Origin: Staphylotrichum longicolle
Lineage: Eukaryota; Ascomycota; Sordariomycetes; Sordariales; Chaetomiaceae
Assembly (NCBI GenBank): GCA_019096155.1
Contig: JAHCVI010000001.1
Span: 10,354,001-10,418,000, forward strand
Length of the DNA stretch: 64,000 bases
Direction of reading: 5' to 3'
Below the pieces are notes generated by a model. It was given only the letters and a program-made list of their open reading frames with translations. It was not told the DNA's origin and did not search any database. This document shows positions 43,403-55,295 of the stretch, one piece after another. How positions within the stretch are numbered: position 1 is the first letter of the stretch; each line of letters opens with the position of its first letter. The position numbers and the translations under genes were made by a program.

Positions 43403-45122
43403 CTACCACTCGTACTCGCCAGTGGCCTTGTGGAAGACATATTCCTTGCCATTGACGGTGAGCACTCCGTCCTTCAGGATGCACTTCCTGAAGAAGGTGT
43501 CAGTGACTTGATTCGATCAAGGTCGGACTGGGGCGAACACATACCACTTGTTCTTGACGCGCTGCACCTTGTCGTACATGCAGAGCATCATGTGACCCAT
43601 AGTCTCGTCATCATCCTCATCATCGTCGCCGCCCTCATCAGGATCGTCAAGGTCCGAGTTGATAGCATCCTCGTCATCCTCCTCGCTCTTCACATCATCG
43701 TCCAGCCCGTCAAGCTGGGAAGGACCGTCGGCTTTGCGGGGCTTTTCGGGAAGGCTGCGGTTCTTGGTGGCTTCCTTTAAGGGAAGCATCAGGCCGCCAC
43801 CCTCCATCTGCTTCGCTCTCGCGGCGATCTGAGCGTGTAAGTGCTCGTCAATCTGAGCACGGTCCATCATTATGGGATGGACTGCGCCCGGTCCTGAAGC
43901 GGTGTCCGTGGCATCATTTAATCCATCAAGTTGAGCCGCAGGGAGACCGTTCGGCGGCCTCGCACCCGGAACTTGCTGCATCCGCTGCTGCATTGAAGCG
44001 GCAACACCCTGCCGATACTGCTGTTGCGGGTTCATGTGTTGCTGAGGCGCTTGTCCTGGCCGCGGAACCTGCTGAGGTTGAGCAGCAGGGTTGATCTGCA
44101 TGCCGCTGTGAATGGCATTGATGGATGCTGCAGCTCGCTGCCCGTACTGGCTCTCTAGGGCCAGAGCAGCACGCTGCGCAGCGGTTGGGCGGGCTCCATT
44201 GGCAGGATTGTAGCCGGGGTGGATTGGTTGCATCCCTGGTTCCTGCTTGATGGCCGGCTCAGCCTGCACAAAGCCCGGTTCTGGCTTGATTCCCATGGGA
44301 TTGGCATTCGGAAGGAGGCCACCAGGGAGCGAGAGAGTCTGCTGCGCAGACTGGGGGCTCAGCGTAGACTGCGTATAAGTGGCAGCAGTCGGGGGTGCGG
44401 TGGGAGGAGGCGCCGTCGGCTGTGCATGAGCCGGCGCGGGAGGAGCCTGAGGCTCTGGCTTGGGGTCCCATGGGAACTGGGCCACCTTCATCTGCGACAG
44501 CTTGTGTTGCCATTCCTGTCCCCAATGTGTTAGCACTACTCACGCCGTCACCTATCGAGTCTGAGGGTTATCTGAGGGTTGGCTGAGAGAAATGGGGATC
44601 GGAAGTCAACGCCAGGGTTGCGCACGTGATGGCGGGGCAGACAGCCCAATCGGAAGGCGGCGGGAGAGTGATTGGGCAAGGCTCCAAGCAGGCGGCCTGG
44701 AACTTAAAAGAGACCCAAAAGTGCTGGGTCGCCCACCCGACGGCTGCTCTCCACCCCTCTCGCCCTGGGGCTCAGACGCAGCCGCCCGAGGGAAGCCCGA
44801 CACTTGCCTCGCCGTTTGACCAGCGCGACCAACGCCAAACCAACAAAATATGGCCTGAAAGTAGAGTGCATCGCTGGATTGCGCTCGGAACCCAAGGAAG
44901 AAATGAACTGGTCTGATTGACGGAGGCAAGGAACGCAAGGCAGGTGCCGGCGAGAATGTCGCGAGATGCGATGGGTGCAGGGAGAGATTGAGAGAGCCTC
45001 ACCTTCTTCAGGTCCTCCAGCGCACCGTCATCGACGCCGTTTTCCTCGAAGTCCACGCGCACGGCATTGATGACCTCGGCGATGATGGTGTCGTAGACGG
45101 GTCCCACTGTCGTGTTCGACAT
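43403..45122 (-). CDS. toa1: TFIIA large subunit
   Basis: Three exons (45122-45003, 44515-43545, 43487-43403) encode 391 residues. TFIIA stabilises TBP on the TATA box. The N-terminal helix domain reads TVGPVYDTIIAEVINAVRVD and LEDLKK, then continues after the splice with EWQHKLSQMKVAQFPWDP. The middle is a Gln/Pro/Ala-rich linker. An acidic block (SEEDDEDAINSDLDDPDEGG) precedes the C-terminal beta-barrel, DDETMGHMMLCMYDKVQRVK, joined by splicing to NKWKCILKDGVLTVNGKEYV and FHKATGEYEW. The first intron, 487 bp, is far longer than any other here; the second is 57 bp. Upstream the frame stays open for about 145 codons without ATG-proximal conservation, so the start is placed at MSNTTVGP. Confidence 0.95.
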
Positions 45123-46379
45123 CGCGATGGATTGCTCCGACCGGAGTAGCGAAGCCGACTCGGATGTGTCACGGTCCCCGCACCAGTTGCTTCTTCGCTC
45201 GGCTGCAACCCGTCGCCTGTAGTCCCGCTGAATTCGCCGAAAGCCTCCCGGATCTCCTCTACGCCCCGTCGGTTCACGCAACACCGGCTGAATCCGCGAA
45301 CAATTCGGTGTGGTCGACCGTTCAGATGTCGCGAGGGGAGGAGGGAGAGGTGCGCTTGGTGGAATGCGGACCCTTTTGGCGCCTCTGCCGGCTGCGCTCA
45401 AGCTCGTGCTCTGGTATTTCTCAGGGTCGCTAAAACATGCCAAATGCCCGTAGACTGTATTTCTAGATGGTATGTCGCCGAATATCGGGGGTTTGCAGTG
45501 TTGCGCCGCAGGCTTGGGGGGGGAAACGGCGTTTAGCGTGTGAGTTGCAGTGGGCAAGTTCCAGAAAGGCGCCAGACTTGGATTGATTTGTAGCCCAGCC
45601 GGCTGACATAAGCCGGCTGATGACTTCCCAGCCGCCGAAAGTCAACGCTAGAACACCGCCTCCCAGGCCACCAACAGGCCAATGGAACCTCCTGTGGGCG
45701 CTGAACGCCAAAACCCTTCGCATTCAAACAAACACCCAACCAAGTGTTTAGATGTGACTCCGACTTCAAGGAGGAAGGCCCGCGATGAAGAAGTCAAGTG
45801 AAAGAATGCTACGCGAAGGACTGAGAGGTCCACAGATGGCTGGCACGTTTGTTGGCTCAGGTTGAATTGCCTCCTGAGATTTGCCCATCCATTCGGTAGC
45901 ATCTTCACCATTGGGATATCGAAGTCCCCTCAAGGTCGCTCTGCTCCTTCTTGCTCAGCACTCAACTTTGACTCAGAATCCCTCAACTCAAAGCCAAAGA
46001 CTCCATTCTCCTGCGCCTAGCGCCACAATTATTACAAATATACTACAAGTAATCGAACTGCCCTGATCCGATGCAAAACCCTGTAACGAACCGCCAAACC
46101 GATGACCAACCAAAGAATGATGTCCCCAGTGTAATCGTAAAGTCATGACCAAGCCATTGCTCATCCCTGCGTGACGGTGCCTCGTCTGCATGCTCCGGAG
46201 AGACCCAAGAGAACCTTCTCCCCAACGCCGCGCTGAAACCCATCACCAAGAGCAGGAATCCCATCCGATGCGTTGACCGATTTGTCCAGAAGGGAACCGT
46301 GTATACCTACCGTTGGTTGAACAATTGTCGTTTGAATTGGCCTGGTCCTGGAGACTTGCGCCTTGCCAAGAATGACCAT
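45123..46379. other. Intergenic between TFIIA and Cdc20
   Basis: Both neighbours read leftward, so this holds the TFIIA promoter and the Cdc20 3' end. A palindromic AGCCGGCT occurs twice within 20 bp near 45597-45617. No gene is seen. Confidence 0.55.
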
Positions 46380-48239
46380 TTAGCGGATTGTCATATGCTT
46401 GGACATCTCGGCCTTGGCCACGGCACCGGCACCACCGATGCTGCCGCTAGCCCCGGGCTTCTTCTCGAAGATCTTCCAGAACTTCAAGCTCTCGTCGGCA
46501 GCTGTCTTATGTGTTAGTAACGGGGTGTTCACCTGGCCAAAAATGGTTTTGTGGGAATTCTTACCAGCTGTGGCCAGCATCTGCCCATCAGGGCTGAGGC
46601 AGCTGTGAAGGACCCTGCTCTCGTGGGCAGGAATCTCGACATTGCGGACGAGGGTCGGGTAGCTCCAGATGCTCAGGGAGTTGTCGGGAAAGCCGCTCGA
46701 GCTGACAATCTCGCGATAGTGGGGGCTCCAGCGGAGGCTGGTAACCTGGGAGCCAGTGTCGATGCTGTTGACACGCGCGCCGGATGTAGTGTTCCAGAAG
46801 TGGATGTGGCGGTCATAGGAGCCACCTCCAGTAGCGAGCAGGTTCATGTTCCACGGGCACCACGCGAGAGCCTTGACGGCCGCCTTGTGGTTGGTCTTGG
46901 TGAACTTGGGAACAGCCAGGGACCGGGCATCCCAGATCGACACAAGGTTATCGTTGCCGCCAGTGGCAAGCTGAGCGCCATCCGAGCGCCACTCCAGGCC
47001 GCAGACCTCCGACGTATGAGAGACGAGCTCGGCAACCTTGTGCTCCGCGATACGGACGTCGTGGTTGAAGACGAGGCCGCTCCTTGCACCAGTGGAAAGG
47101 AGGTGCTTGTTCCAGCCCATGACGCCAACGCGGGTGTCGTGGCCCAGCATGCTGCGGATCTTGACGCCTTCGGCCACATCCCAAATCTGCACCTCGCCGG
47201 TGCCGAGACCCACGCCGACGTAGGCTCCGTCCCCGGACCACTTGACACTGCTGACATATGTGTCTGGGCTCGTTTCGAGGAGGCAACTCACCGAGCCCTC
47301 ATCTGCCGACCAGACGTAGACGTTGCGCTCCAGGCCAATGGCAACCTGGTTACCAGAGCTCCAGTCGAGAAGGTTGAGATAATAGTCGTCAATGAGGCCG
47401 GGAGCATCCAAAACACGCTCCGGTGCGGTGGCAATGCGGCGTCTGAACTGGGCTGAGCTCGCATTGGCGGGCTTCAGGGGCCGGTTGTATTGCTGGCGCA
47501 AGTCGATGGGCTTGGAGGACTCCGGGGGCGCAGGCTTGAACTGGAGAATGCGCGTGTTGAGGTTTACACCGCAAGCGTCGGCCAGCGACTCTTGGTAGGC
47601 AACCGTGTTAGGGGAGGGCCGCGAGTACGAAGCCGGCTCATCATCATCGATGTTAAGGCCCTCAAGGGCGGCAATGGCATCGTCAGCAGCAGACGACAGG
47701 ACTGATGAAGCATCGCCGTGGCCACTCCTGGGACGCTGCTTCTCTCGCACCCTGATCTTTCCAGAGCCGGCATTGGCAATGGCCGAGCTCGCCGAGCGGT
47801 TGGGGATAAAGCGATCTGCGTTGTAGGCGACGGTAGTCTTGCTGGTCTTCTTCCTGACTGCCGTGATCTTCTTAGCCTTGCCGCTGGGAGGTGTCTTAAT
47901 GTGAGCACCAGTGCCGGTGAGGGTGAAGTCTGACACGCCGAGCTCGAGGGCCTTGCGCGGAGTCGATACGACCCGAGCGATGTTTGACTTGGGCGTATCC
48001 CGAAGGCTCTTGGCGGGCTTGGAAAAATGGGCAGCGAGGTTGCCGCCATAGACCGACTTGGACGGTATCCGGTGACCATCACTGACTGACTTCTCTGGGG
48101 TGAATGGGGAGGAGTTGATGTTCACGGCAGCGGTACGCTGACGAGGTGAGGGGGTAAGGGGCATCCGCCCACCGGCGGTGCGGGTAGAGAAGAGCCCAGC
48201 ATGGGACTTGAGAGGTGTTGATACTGATGCTGTAGCCAT
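46380..48239 (-). CDS. cdc20: APC/C activator Cdc20
   Basis: Two exons (48239-46565 and 46501-46380) encode 598 residues. Cdc20 recruits substrates to the anaphase-promoting complex. The C-box DRFIPNRS is present. The link to the propeller reads RRIATAPERVLDAPGLIDDY and YLNLLDWSSGN, the Cdc20 rather than Cdh1 wording. Seven WD40 blades follow, including NKHLLSTGARSG, CGLEWRSDGAQLATGGNDN and KALAWCPWNMNLLATGGGSY. The protein ends MTIR, supplying the IR tail that docks on the APC/C. The 63-bp intron (GTAAGA...ACAG, ACTAAC branch) has no in-frame stop, so an unspliced message would stay in frame. The start is placed at MATASVSTPLKS; an in-frame ATG 39 codons upstream is less likely because that extension lacks Cdc20 character. 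Confidence 0.95.
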   Translation of the reverse strand: MATASVSTPLKSHAGLFSTRTAGGRMPLTPSPRQRTAAVNINSSPFTPEKSVSDGHRIPSKSVYGGNLAAHFSKPAKSLRDTPKSNIARVVSTPRKALELGVSDFTLTGTGAHIKTPPSGKAKKITAVRKKTSKTTVAYNADRFIPNRSASSAIANAGSGKIRVREKQRPRSGHGDASSVLSSAADDAIAALEGLNIDDDEPASYSRPSPNTVAYQESLADACGVNLNTRILQFKPAPPESSKPIDLRQQYNRPLKPANASSAQFRRRIATAPERVLDAPGLIDDYYLNLLDWSSGNQVAIGLERNVYVWSADEGSVSCLLETSPDTYVSSVKWSGDGAYVGVGLGTGEVQIWDVAEGVKIRSMLGHDTRVGVMGWNKHLLSTGARSGLVFNHDVRIAEHKVAELVSHTSEVCGLEWRSDGAQLATGGNDNLVSIWDARSLAVPKFTKTNHKAAVKALAWCPWNMNLLATGGGSYDRHIHFWNTTSGARVNSIDTGSQVTSLRWSPHYREIVSSSGFPDNSLSIWSYPTLVRNVEIPAHESRVLHSCLSPDGQMLATAGKNSHKTIFGQVNTPLLTHKTAADESLKFWKIFEKKPGASGSIGGAGAVAKAEMSKHMTIR

Positions 48240-49036
48240 ATTGGCGACTGTGCTGCTGCAGTATTGATAGGGAACTCTGATGGAGACGAGGCAGCCTTCA
48301 CCACGGCGGCGGTAAAGGTGCGCGATGCTTTGTAGGGACCCTGACAGGCAAGGCAAGGAGAGAGGGAATAGAGGTTTGTAACTTGCGTAACGAGGTGAAA
48401 CCTTGTTTGGTCAAGTAGGCAGAGAATTAACCTTGAGAGGTGTGATTTTGTGTGAAGCAATGGAAGTGGAATGGAGAGAGGAAGGAACGAGAATCAGAAG
48501 GAGAGCCCTCGCCTTAAATGGGCGATGTTTACATTTGTGTTGGCCAGGTAACAGCCACTTCTGGACACGCGCCCCACCCTGTAAGGCGCGACATTTCCAC
48601 ACAGTGGGGACCCGCGTTTTTCAGTTTCTGCACGGTGGGCGGCGATGCAGCTAGCGTCTCACAACCCCTGCCACGCCGGCTCTGTGGAGCCACGGGCAGC
48701 CTGGGATCGACCAACTCCCCCGTGTCCCCTGTGTGCCGTCCTCCACCACCACGGAGCAAACCGTCATCGAATCCACACAATTTTTTGGACATCGGTGTTC
48801 GCCGCATGCATTCCTGTGCTCCTCAAACACCAACACGTGCAGGAACGAAACAAGGCGAGATCTCAATCACATCAACGCGGCTGTAACCCTCCTCTCGGTC
48901 CCATCCGAACCCGAATGCCCGTCCCCCGGTAGCAGCCTCGCCCAGAAGCTGTTGCGTTGCGTTGCGCATCGCATCCGCATCCGCATCCGCATCCACATCC
49001 GCATCCGCATCCGCACCACACCTGCACACCGCAGCC
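48240..49036. other. Divergent promoter region of Cdc20 and the Ral2-like gene
   Basis: An 800-bp region with both promoters. Its right end holds a hexanucleotide repeat just before the Ral2-like start. No further gene is supported. Confidence 0.55.
48965..49016. repeat. (GCATCC)n hexanucleotide repeat in the 5' leader
   Basis: About eight units of GCATCC with one ACATCC variant, ending some 20 bp before the ATG at 49037. It is likely transcribed as leader sequence. Confidence 0.85.
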
Positions 49037-51387
49037 ATGGCACACCAACAACAACAACCCGCGACTCCTGTCGCAGGCCCCTCCATCTTCGGCGGACCCG
49101 GCCAAGGTCAACTTACTGCGGCCCTCACACCGCACCCCACCATCTCCTCGTTCGCATCCACCCTGACGCCCGCCTCAGCCGGGTCCTCCAACAACACATA
49201 CATCATGCCCAACTCGCCGCTCAAGAACCGTGCTCCCATGGACGGCTACCGCCCGAAAGTAACGCGCACTCTCGGTCAGCGACCTGCTTGTCTCGTCAAT
49301 GCTTCGGTGACATACTGCGGGAACAACCAAATCTACGCCTTTGGCGGCTTCGACCAGTACACCGACGAGGTCTACAACCATGTGCTGCGCTTGGATCTTG
49401 TCAGCCACCAATGGACCCTCGTTGACAACTACGGCGATATCCCCGGCGTCCGGATGGGTATGGCTCCCTCACTCTGCATCAAGTTGTTTCCTTTATCTGA
49501 CTGCACCCAACAGGGCACACGGCAACGCTGTACAAGGGCGACAAACTGTTGGTCTTTGGTGGCGAAAACGAGCACCGGACCTATCTTTCCGACCTGATCA
49601 TCTTCGACCTCAAGACGGCGCATTGGACACAGCCATCGGTGACGGGGCCGATTCCCAAGGGTCGCGCTAGGCATGCTGCCGTTTTGCACGAGGACAAGCT
49701 CTTCATCGTCGGCGGCATCACTGGCCACGACAACTACGTACTGGACGACATATGCTACCTGGACCTGAAGACGTTCACCTGGTCGAGGTCGTGGCGCTTC
49801 GTTGGCAGGTTCGATCACTCGGCGTATATCTGGGGCGAGAGGGTATGGGTGTTTGGCGGGCTGAGTGAAGACATGGACAAGGTTAGCGACCTGTGGTGGC
49901 TGGATCTCAAGGGGAGCCCGGCATTTGAATCACCCCCGCAAATTGGCTCACTCGATCGCTCGGGTCTAACGAGAAGCGCCACCTCGCCCCGTCCATCACA
50001 CCAAGCATCTCAATCCCCTGTTGTTGGGTCATCTGGATATGCCGCAAACTCCAGAACGCCTCAAGTCAACACACCCTCTTTCCACCTCAAGGCCTATGCG
50101 CCTCCTGCCCCTGGGGCAATCTCTGCCCTGAAGTTTGTGAGCGGCACCAACGTCCCCTCACAAATGCAGGGCATCCACTTCCATGTTTACTCATCCGGAA
50201 CCCTTTTGGATTTCGTGACGCCGGCAGCAACCATCACATCCAAAGAGTGCTCGCTTTCCGCGCTAGACTTGGGCGCCCTCAGATGGCAGAAGCTTGCTGA
50301 GGGACGTGAGATTTTCAAACCCGGCTACCGGTGGCATTACTGCACCATGAACGAGGATGGCACAAAGGTGTGGCTCTTGGGCTGCCCAACTGAGGGCGGC
50401 GCAATCGACCTCGGTGCCAATGGCCTCGAGGAGTATCTCTCTGATATCATGGAGATCGACCTCCGCAGATATGGCTTCTTGGGCAGCAACTTGGGATCCG
50501 AGACGCGGACAGACTTGGTTCGCCCCTCGCTTCGGACGCGCAACGTGGAGCCGCCCTCAAAGGGGCTTGGGGCCGACCTTGCGAGGCTTTTCAACCAACC
50601 CCCCGAGACTGGGAGTGGCACAGATTTTGTAGTCACTGCTCTCTCGCGCGACTACGACGAGGACGAGATCATGGGCTCAGCGCTCATGCACGCTGGCGAG
50701 TCAGACGAGAGCAGTCAGACGTGGCTCGCCCCAGACGCCCCGACTTCACCCCCCATCCACGTTCACCGGCTCATTCTGCAGGCTCGCTGGCCGCACTTTG
50801 CGCGCCTGTGGGCTAGCCAGATGGCCGAGTTCCACACCAAGAAGATGCACATCCCCGAGCCCTACAGCGTCGTCAAAGCTTTCCTGTACTACCTCTACAC
50901 CGACCGCATCGACCCGACCGACGAAGACGCCGACAACGCCATGGCCGACCTCGCAGACGTGGCGGGCCTGCTCGTCATGTCCAACATCTACAACATCCCG
51001 CATCTCCGGCTGCTGTGCGTCAACCGCCTGAGCAAGGAGCTCGACGTCGACCACGCGTGCATCATCTGGTACTGCGCCGGCCTGGCCAACGAGGAGTGGC
51101 TGCGCAAGCGCGCCGCGTGCTTCTGCATGACGCACTGGGGCCGCGTCGTCCGCACCGTCGGCTTCCAGCGGCTCCCGCGCAGCGCCCTGGTGGAGCTGTC
51201 GCAGGAGGTCGACATGGAAGGCCGCGTCGTCGGCGGGGACGAGCTCGACATGATTGTGGGGATGGATGGTCGCTTCAGCGACGGCGCGTCGGCCACCTCG
51301 CGCCGTAAGGAGAGCGTGAGCAGCAACCAGACGCAGATGCTCGAGACGGAGGACGACGACGACGACGACGGTATGGAAATGTCCTAG
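49037..51387 (+). CDS. Kelch-repeat and BTB protein, Ral2-like
   Basis: Two exons (49037-49457 and 49514-51387) encode 764 residues. Kelch repeats are seen at QIYAFGGFDQYTDEVYNHVL, KLLVFGGENEHRTYLSDLI, KLFIVGGITGHDNYVLDDI and RVWVFGGLSEDMDKVSDLWW. A C-terminal BTB domain follows (HRLILQARWPHFARLWASQM, YSVVKAFLYYLYTDRIDP, LADVAGLLVMSNIYNIPHLR). The end is an acidic run of Asp. This kelch-then-BTB order matches fission yeast Ral2, needed to activate Ras1 in mating and morphology; I call it Ral2-like by architecture and the exact role here is inferred. The 56-bp intron is GTATGG...ACAG, and splicing joins RMG to HTATLYKGD within a kelch motif. The frame is intact. Confidence 0.88.
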
Positions 51388-52925
51388 ATTGGCATTCGGG
51401 CAAAGAGGAAGGGTGGTGGTGGGCGGGGTGGACGAATTGTTTGGTGAATTGCGGGGGCCAAGGCATCCACCCCCATTCTTCTTTTCTTTTTGGCTCGGCA
51501 GAAGGTCGTGCAATTGGTTGTTTGGATTGAGGAAGCGAATGGGCGTTATTTTTACTGTTTTTATCTGGGACAAGGCAACTTCAGAGCAGTCAGATATTGG
51601 GGGACGGGAAGCGAGGCATTCTGTTTTGGGTTGGACAGCTGTATCTAAACATTTCTTCCAACGGGTTACAGAGCAGGGGCAATCATGTCGCGATAGGTAC
51701 AGGGCATTGGGAGGCGTCAGGCAGCGAGCCATGGTTTTTATGAGAAAGAGAAAACATGTTACATACATACCTTGACTTGACTTCTGCTGTGCAGGGAGAG
51801 AGGTACCATCTCGCGAATTGTTTGTATCAAACAGCTGGGTGCAAAGTGACGGAACCCGGATTTTATACCATTGAGGAGCGAGATATCTCAAGCATCTATA
51901 ACGTTTAACAAGCAAAAGAGCGCAATACTTTTCCCTCCCCGCTGAGACGCCATAGACCCAGAAGCTAGTTGACCGCAAATCGCTTGCAACCCATCCCCCC
52001 ATGTTTTTCAGTTTTGACCTTCCCTCCCTCACTCTTTTCTTTTTCAACCGCCCGCCGTAAATCCCATCTTACAAAACACAAAAACTTTAAAACCGTTGAT
52101 ACTTCACAACACATGAAAAGATATCGCAAGCCGAAACAGAAACAAGAACAAGCCACAGCCTTTCTCTCCCTCTTGCCAAGCAGAAAGCCAGCCAACGCTG
52201 TTGACGCTTCTGATCAACAAACATAAGGAAAGAAAATGATTAGTGATTAGCAAGTGTAAAAAAAGAAAGCCGTCGATGCTGGCCATCCATCCAGCCAACT
52301 TCTTGTGGCTGGTTGATGACGCCAACTTGTTCTCACACCCCGACAACCGCCCTCTTCTCTTCGTTGATTCATCCCCCCATCCGATGTCTAGTGTCGTGTC
52401 GTCATTCTTCTCTAAACCCTGTCCTGGTCTCCTCTAATGTCGCCTTGAAATTGGAGGAGAGGGTATGCAAATGTTTCCGACTCGAAGAGCTCCCAGAAGG
52501 GTTTTCGTTTTGGAGAACGCAAGTCTTGTAAGACATACTGGGAAACTGTTTGTAACCTCCTTGTTTTGTTGTTTCTGTTGGCGCCAAGTTTCTGGAGCCG
52601 AGTCCGAACCACCGAGGGGTATCAGTCTGAACTCCTACTCTATGTGGGGGTATCTCTGGACGTGGCGACTCAGTCCAACCAACGCCGCTCGCGTAGTGAT
52701 GCACCAAATACTGAAGCCCAATCGATGAAACGCCGAGCTATATGCTGGAAATGCAGATTCCAAAACCCCAGTGATGAATGAGGTTGGCCTTTGATCTTTG
52801 TTGATTTTTTGCGAGCTGAGGGCATCCTGTGACGTCGAGCTTTTTGAGATCGGGCCGCTCAGACGTCCCTCACCGACGCCAACGACAGCTACTGTCAATG
52901 TGGAGACCGAAAAAAGGCCGACGTC
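51388..52925. other. Intergenic, convergent 3' flanks
   Basis: This lies between the Ral2-like gene and the Sfp1-like gene, which converge. It is AT-rich compared with the genes, with T and A tracts near 52000-52260. No gene is visible. Confidence 0.6.
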
Positions 52926-55295
52926 CTAGAGCATCGTGTCCTCGTTGATGTTTGGCAAGCCTTGCTGAAGCGCTAGGAAGGTGGCTGGATTTTGCATCAT
53001 CGACGACAACAGGGTTTGGTGCTGAGCCCTGAGATCCGGATCGCACATAGGTGAATGTTGCTTGTGCTAGACGGGTGTCAGTCCACTGCTTCACATGCTC
53101 GGCTAGTTTCCGGGGACACTTACATATTTGAGCCCATTCAGATTCTTGTAGCGCTTTCCACAAACTTCGCACTTGAAGGGCTTTTCCTTCTCCATACCGA
53201 GCGTCCCAGGATAGGGAGCGCTGGTCTCAGGGTTGACAATGGAGAATGTGCCATCGCCGTTCTCGTGCAGCTGCTGTGTGGAATGCCCGTGGGTTTTGTG
53301 ATACCTGGTGACAAGGTCAGTAAGCCTGCGCACAATGAGGCGGAGACAGGGCGTCGATCCAGGTTCGACTTACTTGAGACCGTTCTGGTTTTTATACGCC
53401 TTTTCACAACCAATGACGGGACACCTGAAGGGCTTGTGCTCCTCGGCGGGGGGCATCATCAACGCTGTCATCTGTTGAAGAATGAGGGCAGGGTCCGTTC
53501 CAGCCGGGAACTGGCTCAAGTCGAGGTTCATAGCCTGGAGATGCTGCTGCAGCTGTTGTTGCATCTGCAGTTGCTGATCGAGAGCTCGCTGTTGGCTGGT
53601 CATTTGGGTTGTCCCTCCGGGGCTGAAGAGGCGCTTGGCGGGGTCATCGATGGTGCCCAGGGCGCCAAATGCCAGGCCCCCGAGCTGGGCACCACCCAGG
53701 TTCATGTTGCCAAGGTTCATCTTCATGGGCATGCCAGGAAGATCTTCGTCCTCGTCACCATTAGCATCCTGCCCGAACTGCTGGCCTCGTTGCGGCAGCC
53801 CTTGCTGCGTCGTCAGGGTCGGGGTGTTGACCGAAGAGACGGTGGGGTTGTTCTGGAACCCAAAGCTGACAGCGGCAGGTGTCGGAGGCTGGGAGGTGCG
53901 AAGCGCTTGGTGTGGGAGGCCGGAGCTGTTCAAATGCAGTTGGGGCCGCTGCTGTTGACCGAAGAGCTGGCGAGTTTGCTGGATGGTCCGCGTGTTGTCG
54001 TCCATATCCATTGGCCCAACCGTCTCGTCCAACTCCATGTCACCAACAGCATCCATCTCATCATTCATGTGGGACATCGGGTTGACCTTGAGGGAGGACG
54101 CCGTTGTTTGGTGTTGCTGTCGCATCATCTGACCAATCCCACCAACGCCCAAGCCTGGCCCGACCTGTCGCTGCTGCGGGAACCCATGCAGCGCTTGCGC
54201 AGGTTGCTGTGCTCTGCCCGCGGACGGCGCAACTGACCCGGCGCGGCTGGCAGGGCCGCGGGAGTTTGCTTGATTCCCGCCAAAGGCGTTGTTCGTGGCG
54301 GCAGGCGTCGTCGTCGGGTGGTGGTGTTCCTCATAATGTTGGAGGAGATCGTGCAGTGTCGGCCACGTTCGGTCACAGCAGAAGAAGTCGCGCATAAAGC
54401 TCGCTTCCAGTCTTGGAATGTACGAAGACGAGTGGAACGACGAGGACTGGTTGTTGATGTACGGCGAGGTTCCCGTCATCATCATACTATGGTGCGACCC
54501 CATTAGTTCCGGGTCCAGGAAGAGGGGAATGCGGCACTTCGGTAGTCAACCGCCGGGGCGGCACGGAAATCGCGGAGGCAGCATTGCCAGCCGAGACACC
54601 AGGGAAGTCGCGGCTCAGCGAGCCTGAGACAGAGCCGGGCAGGGTCTATGAAGGGAGGGTAGATGCGACGACGAGGGACCAACTTACTCTTCACGAATGA
54701 AGCTGCCGACTGAAATACCGCCCCAGCTCATGCCGCCCATCAGGCTGCCCGCCAAACTTTCGCGCCGGGCGCGATTCGCATGGTCGCGATTGGGGTTGGC
54801 CATGGAGATGGGCTTTGCGCCGGCGCTGACGAACGAGTCCTGGCGGCTGCGGCCGGCGGCCGAGCCGAAGTCGGGGCCGGTCGTCATATTGACGGCGTCG
54901 ACGTCAAGATCAAGGTCGAGATCAAGATCGGTGTCAAGTGAGGTGGCGCTGTGGAGGGCGCGACGGGTGATGCAAGAAAAGTCGTCGAGGATGTCGTCGG
55001 CGACGATGGCAGGAGGCAAGGCGGATGCTGAGAATTTGTGGCCCGAGGCTGCGAAGGCGATGGGCTGGGAGGGGACGGGGTCTGCAAAGCTGGAGAGGCC
55101 CGTCACAGTCGAGGTGGGCGTCGCCGGTTGGGGAATCGGGGACGGCGAGCGCGGCGAGTGGTTGAGAGGGGAAGGCGAATCAGCAGTCGCAGGCGACGTG
55201 TGGTTACAGCCCGAGTTCTTATTTCGAGTGGCCCCAGTGGGCTCCGCTGGTTCGGGGCTCGCTCTCGAATTAAACCACTGGGTCAAGGACCGCAT
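52926..55295 (-). CDS. Sfp1-like C2H2 zinc-finger regulator
   Basis: Four exons (55295-54688, 54486-53374, 53304-53124, 53066-52926) encode 680 residues. Yeast Sfp1 controls ribosome-biogenesis genes in response to TOR signals. Conserved blocks are GGMSWGGISVGSFIREDMMM (exon 1-2 junction), EASFMRDFFCCDRTWPTLHD and LLQHYEEHH. Two widely spaced fingers end the protein: FRCPVIGCEKAYKNQNGLKY HKTHGH, and FKCEVCGKRYKNLNGLKYHK followed by QHSP. The middle is rich in Gln and Met. Both fingers are interrupted by introns next to the GLKY element. An Asp-Leu alternating stretch (DTDLDLDLDLDVD) lies in exon 1. The final exon, HKQHSPMCDPDLRAQHQ to NINEDTML, follows a CTGAC branch site and CTAG acceptor. 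The frame is intact throughout. Confidence 0.9.

Noticed and set aside
45123..45557. An in-frame extension of about 145 codons before the TFIIA start
   Set aside because: It lacks family resemblance and the conserved protein starts at MSNTTVGP, so it is treated as leader.
46551..47456. A 301-codon plus-strand frame opposite Cdc20
   Set aside because: It mirrors the WD40 coding region and is not an independent gene.
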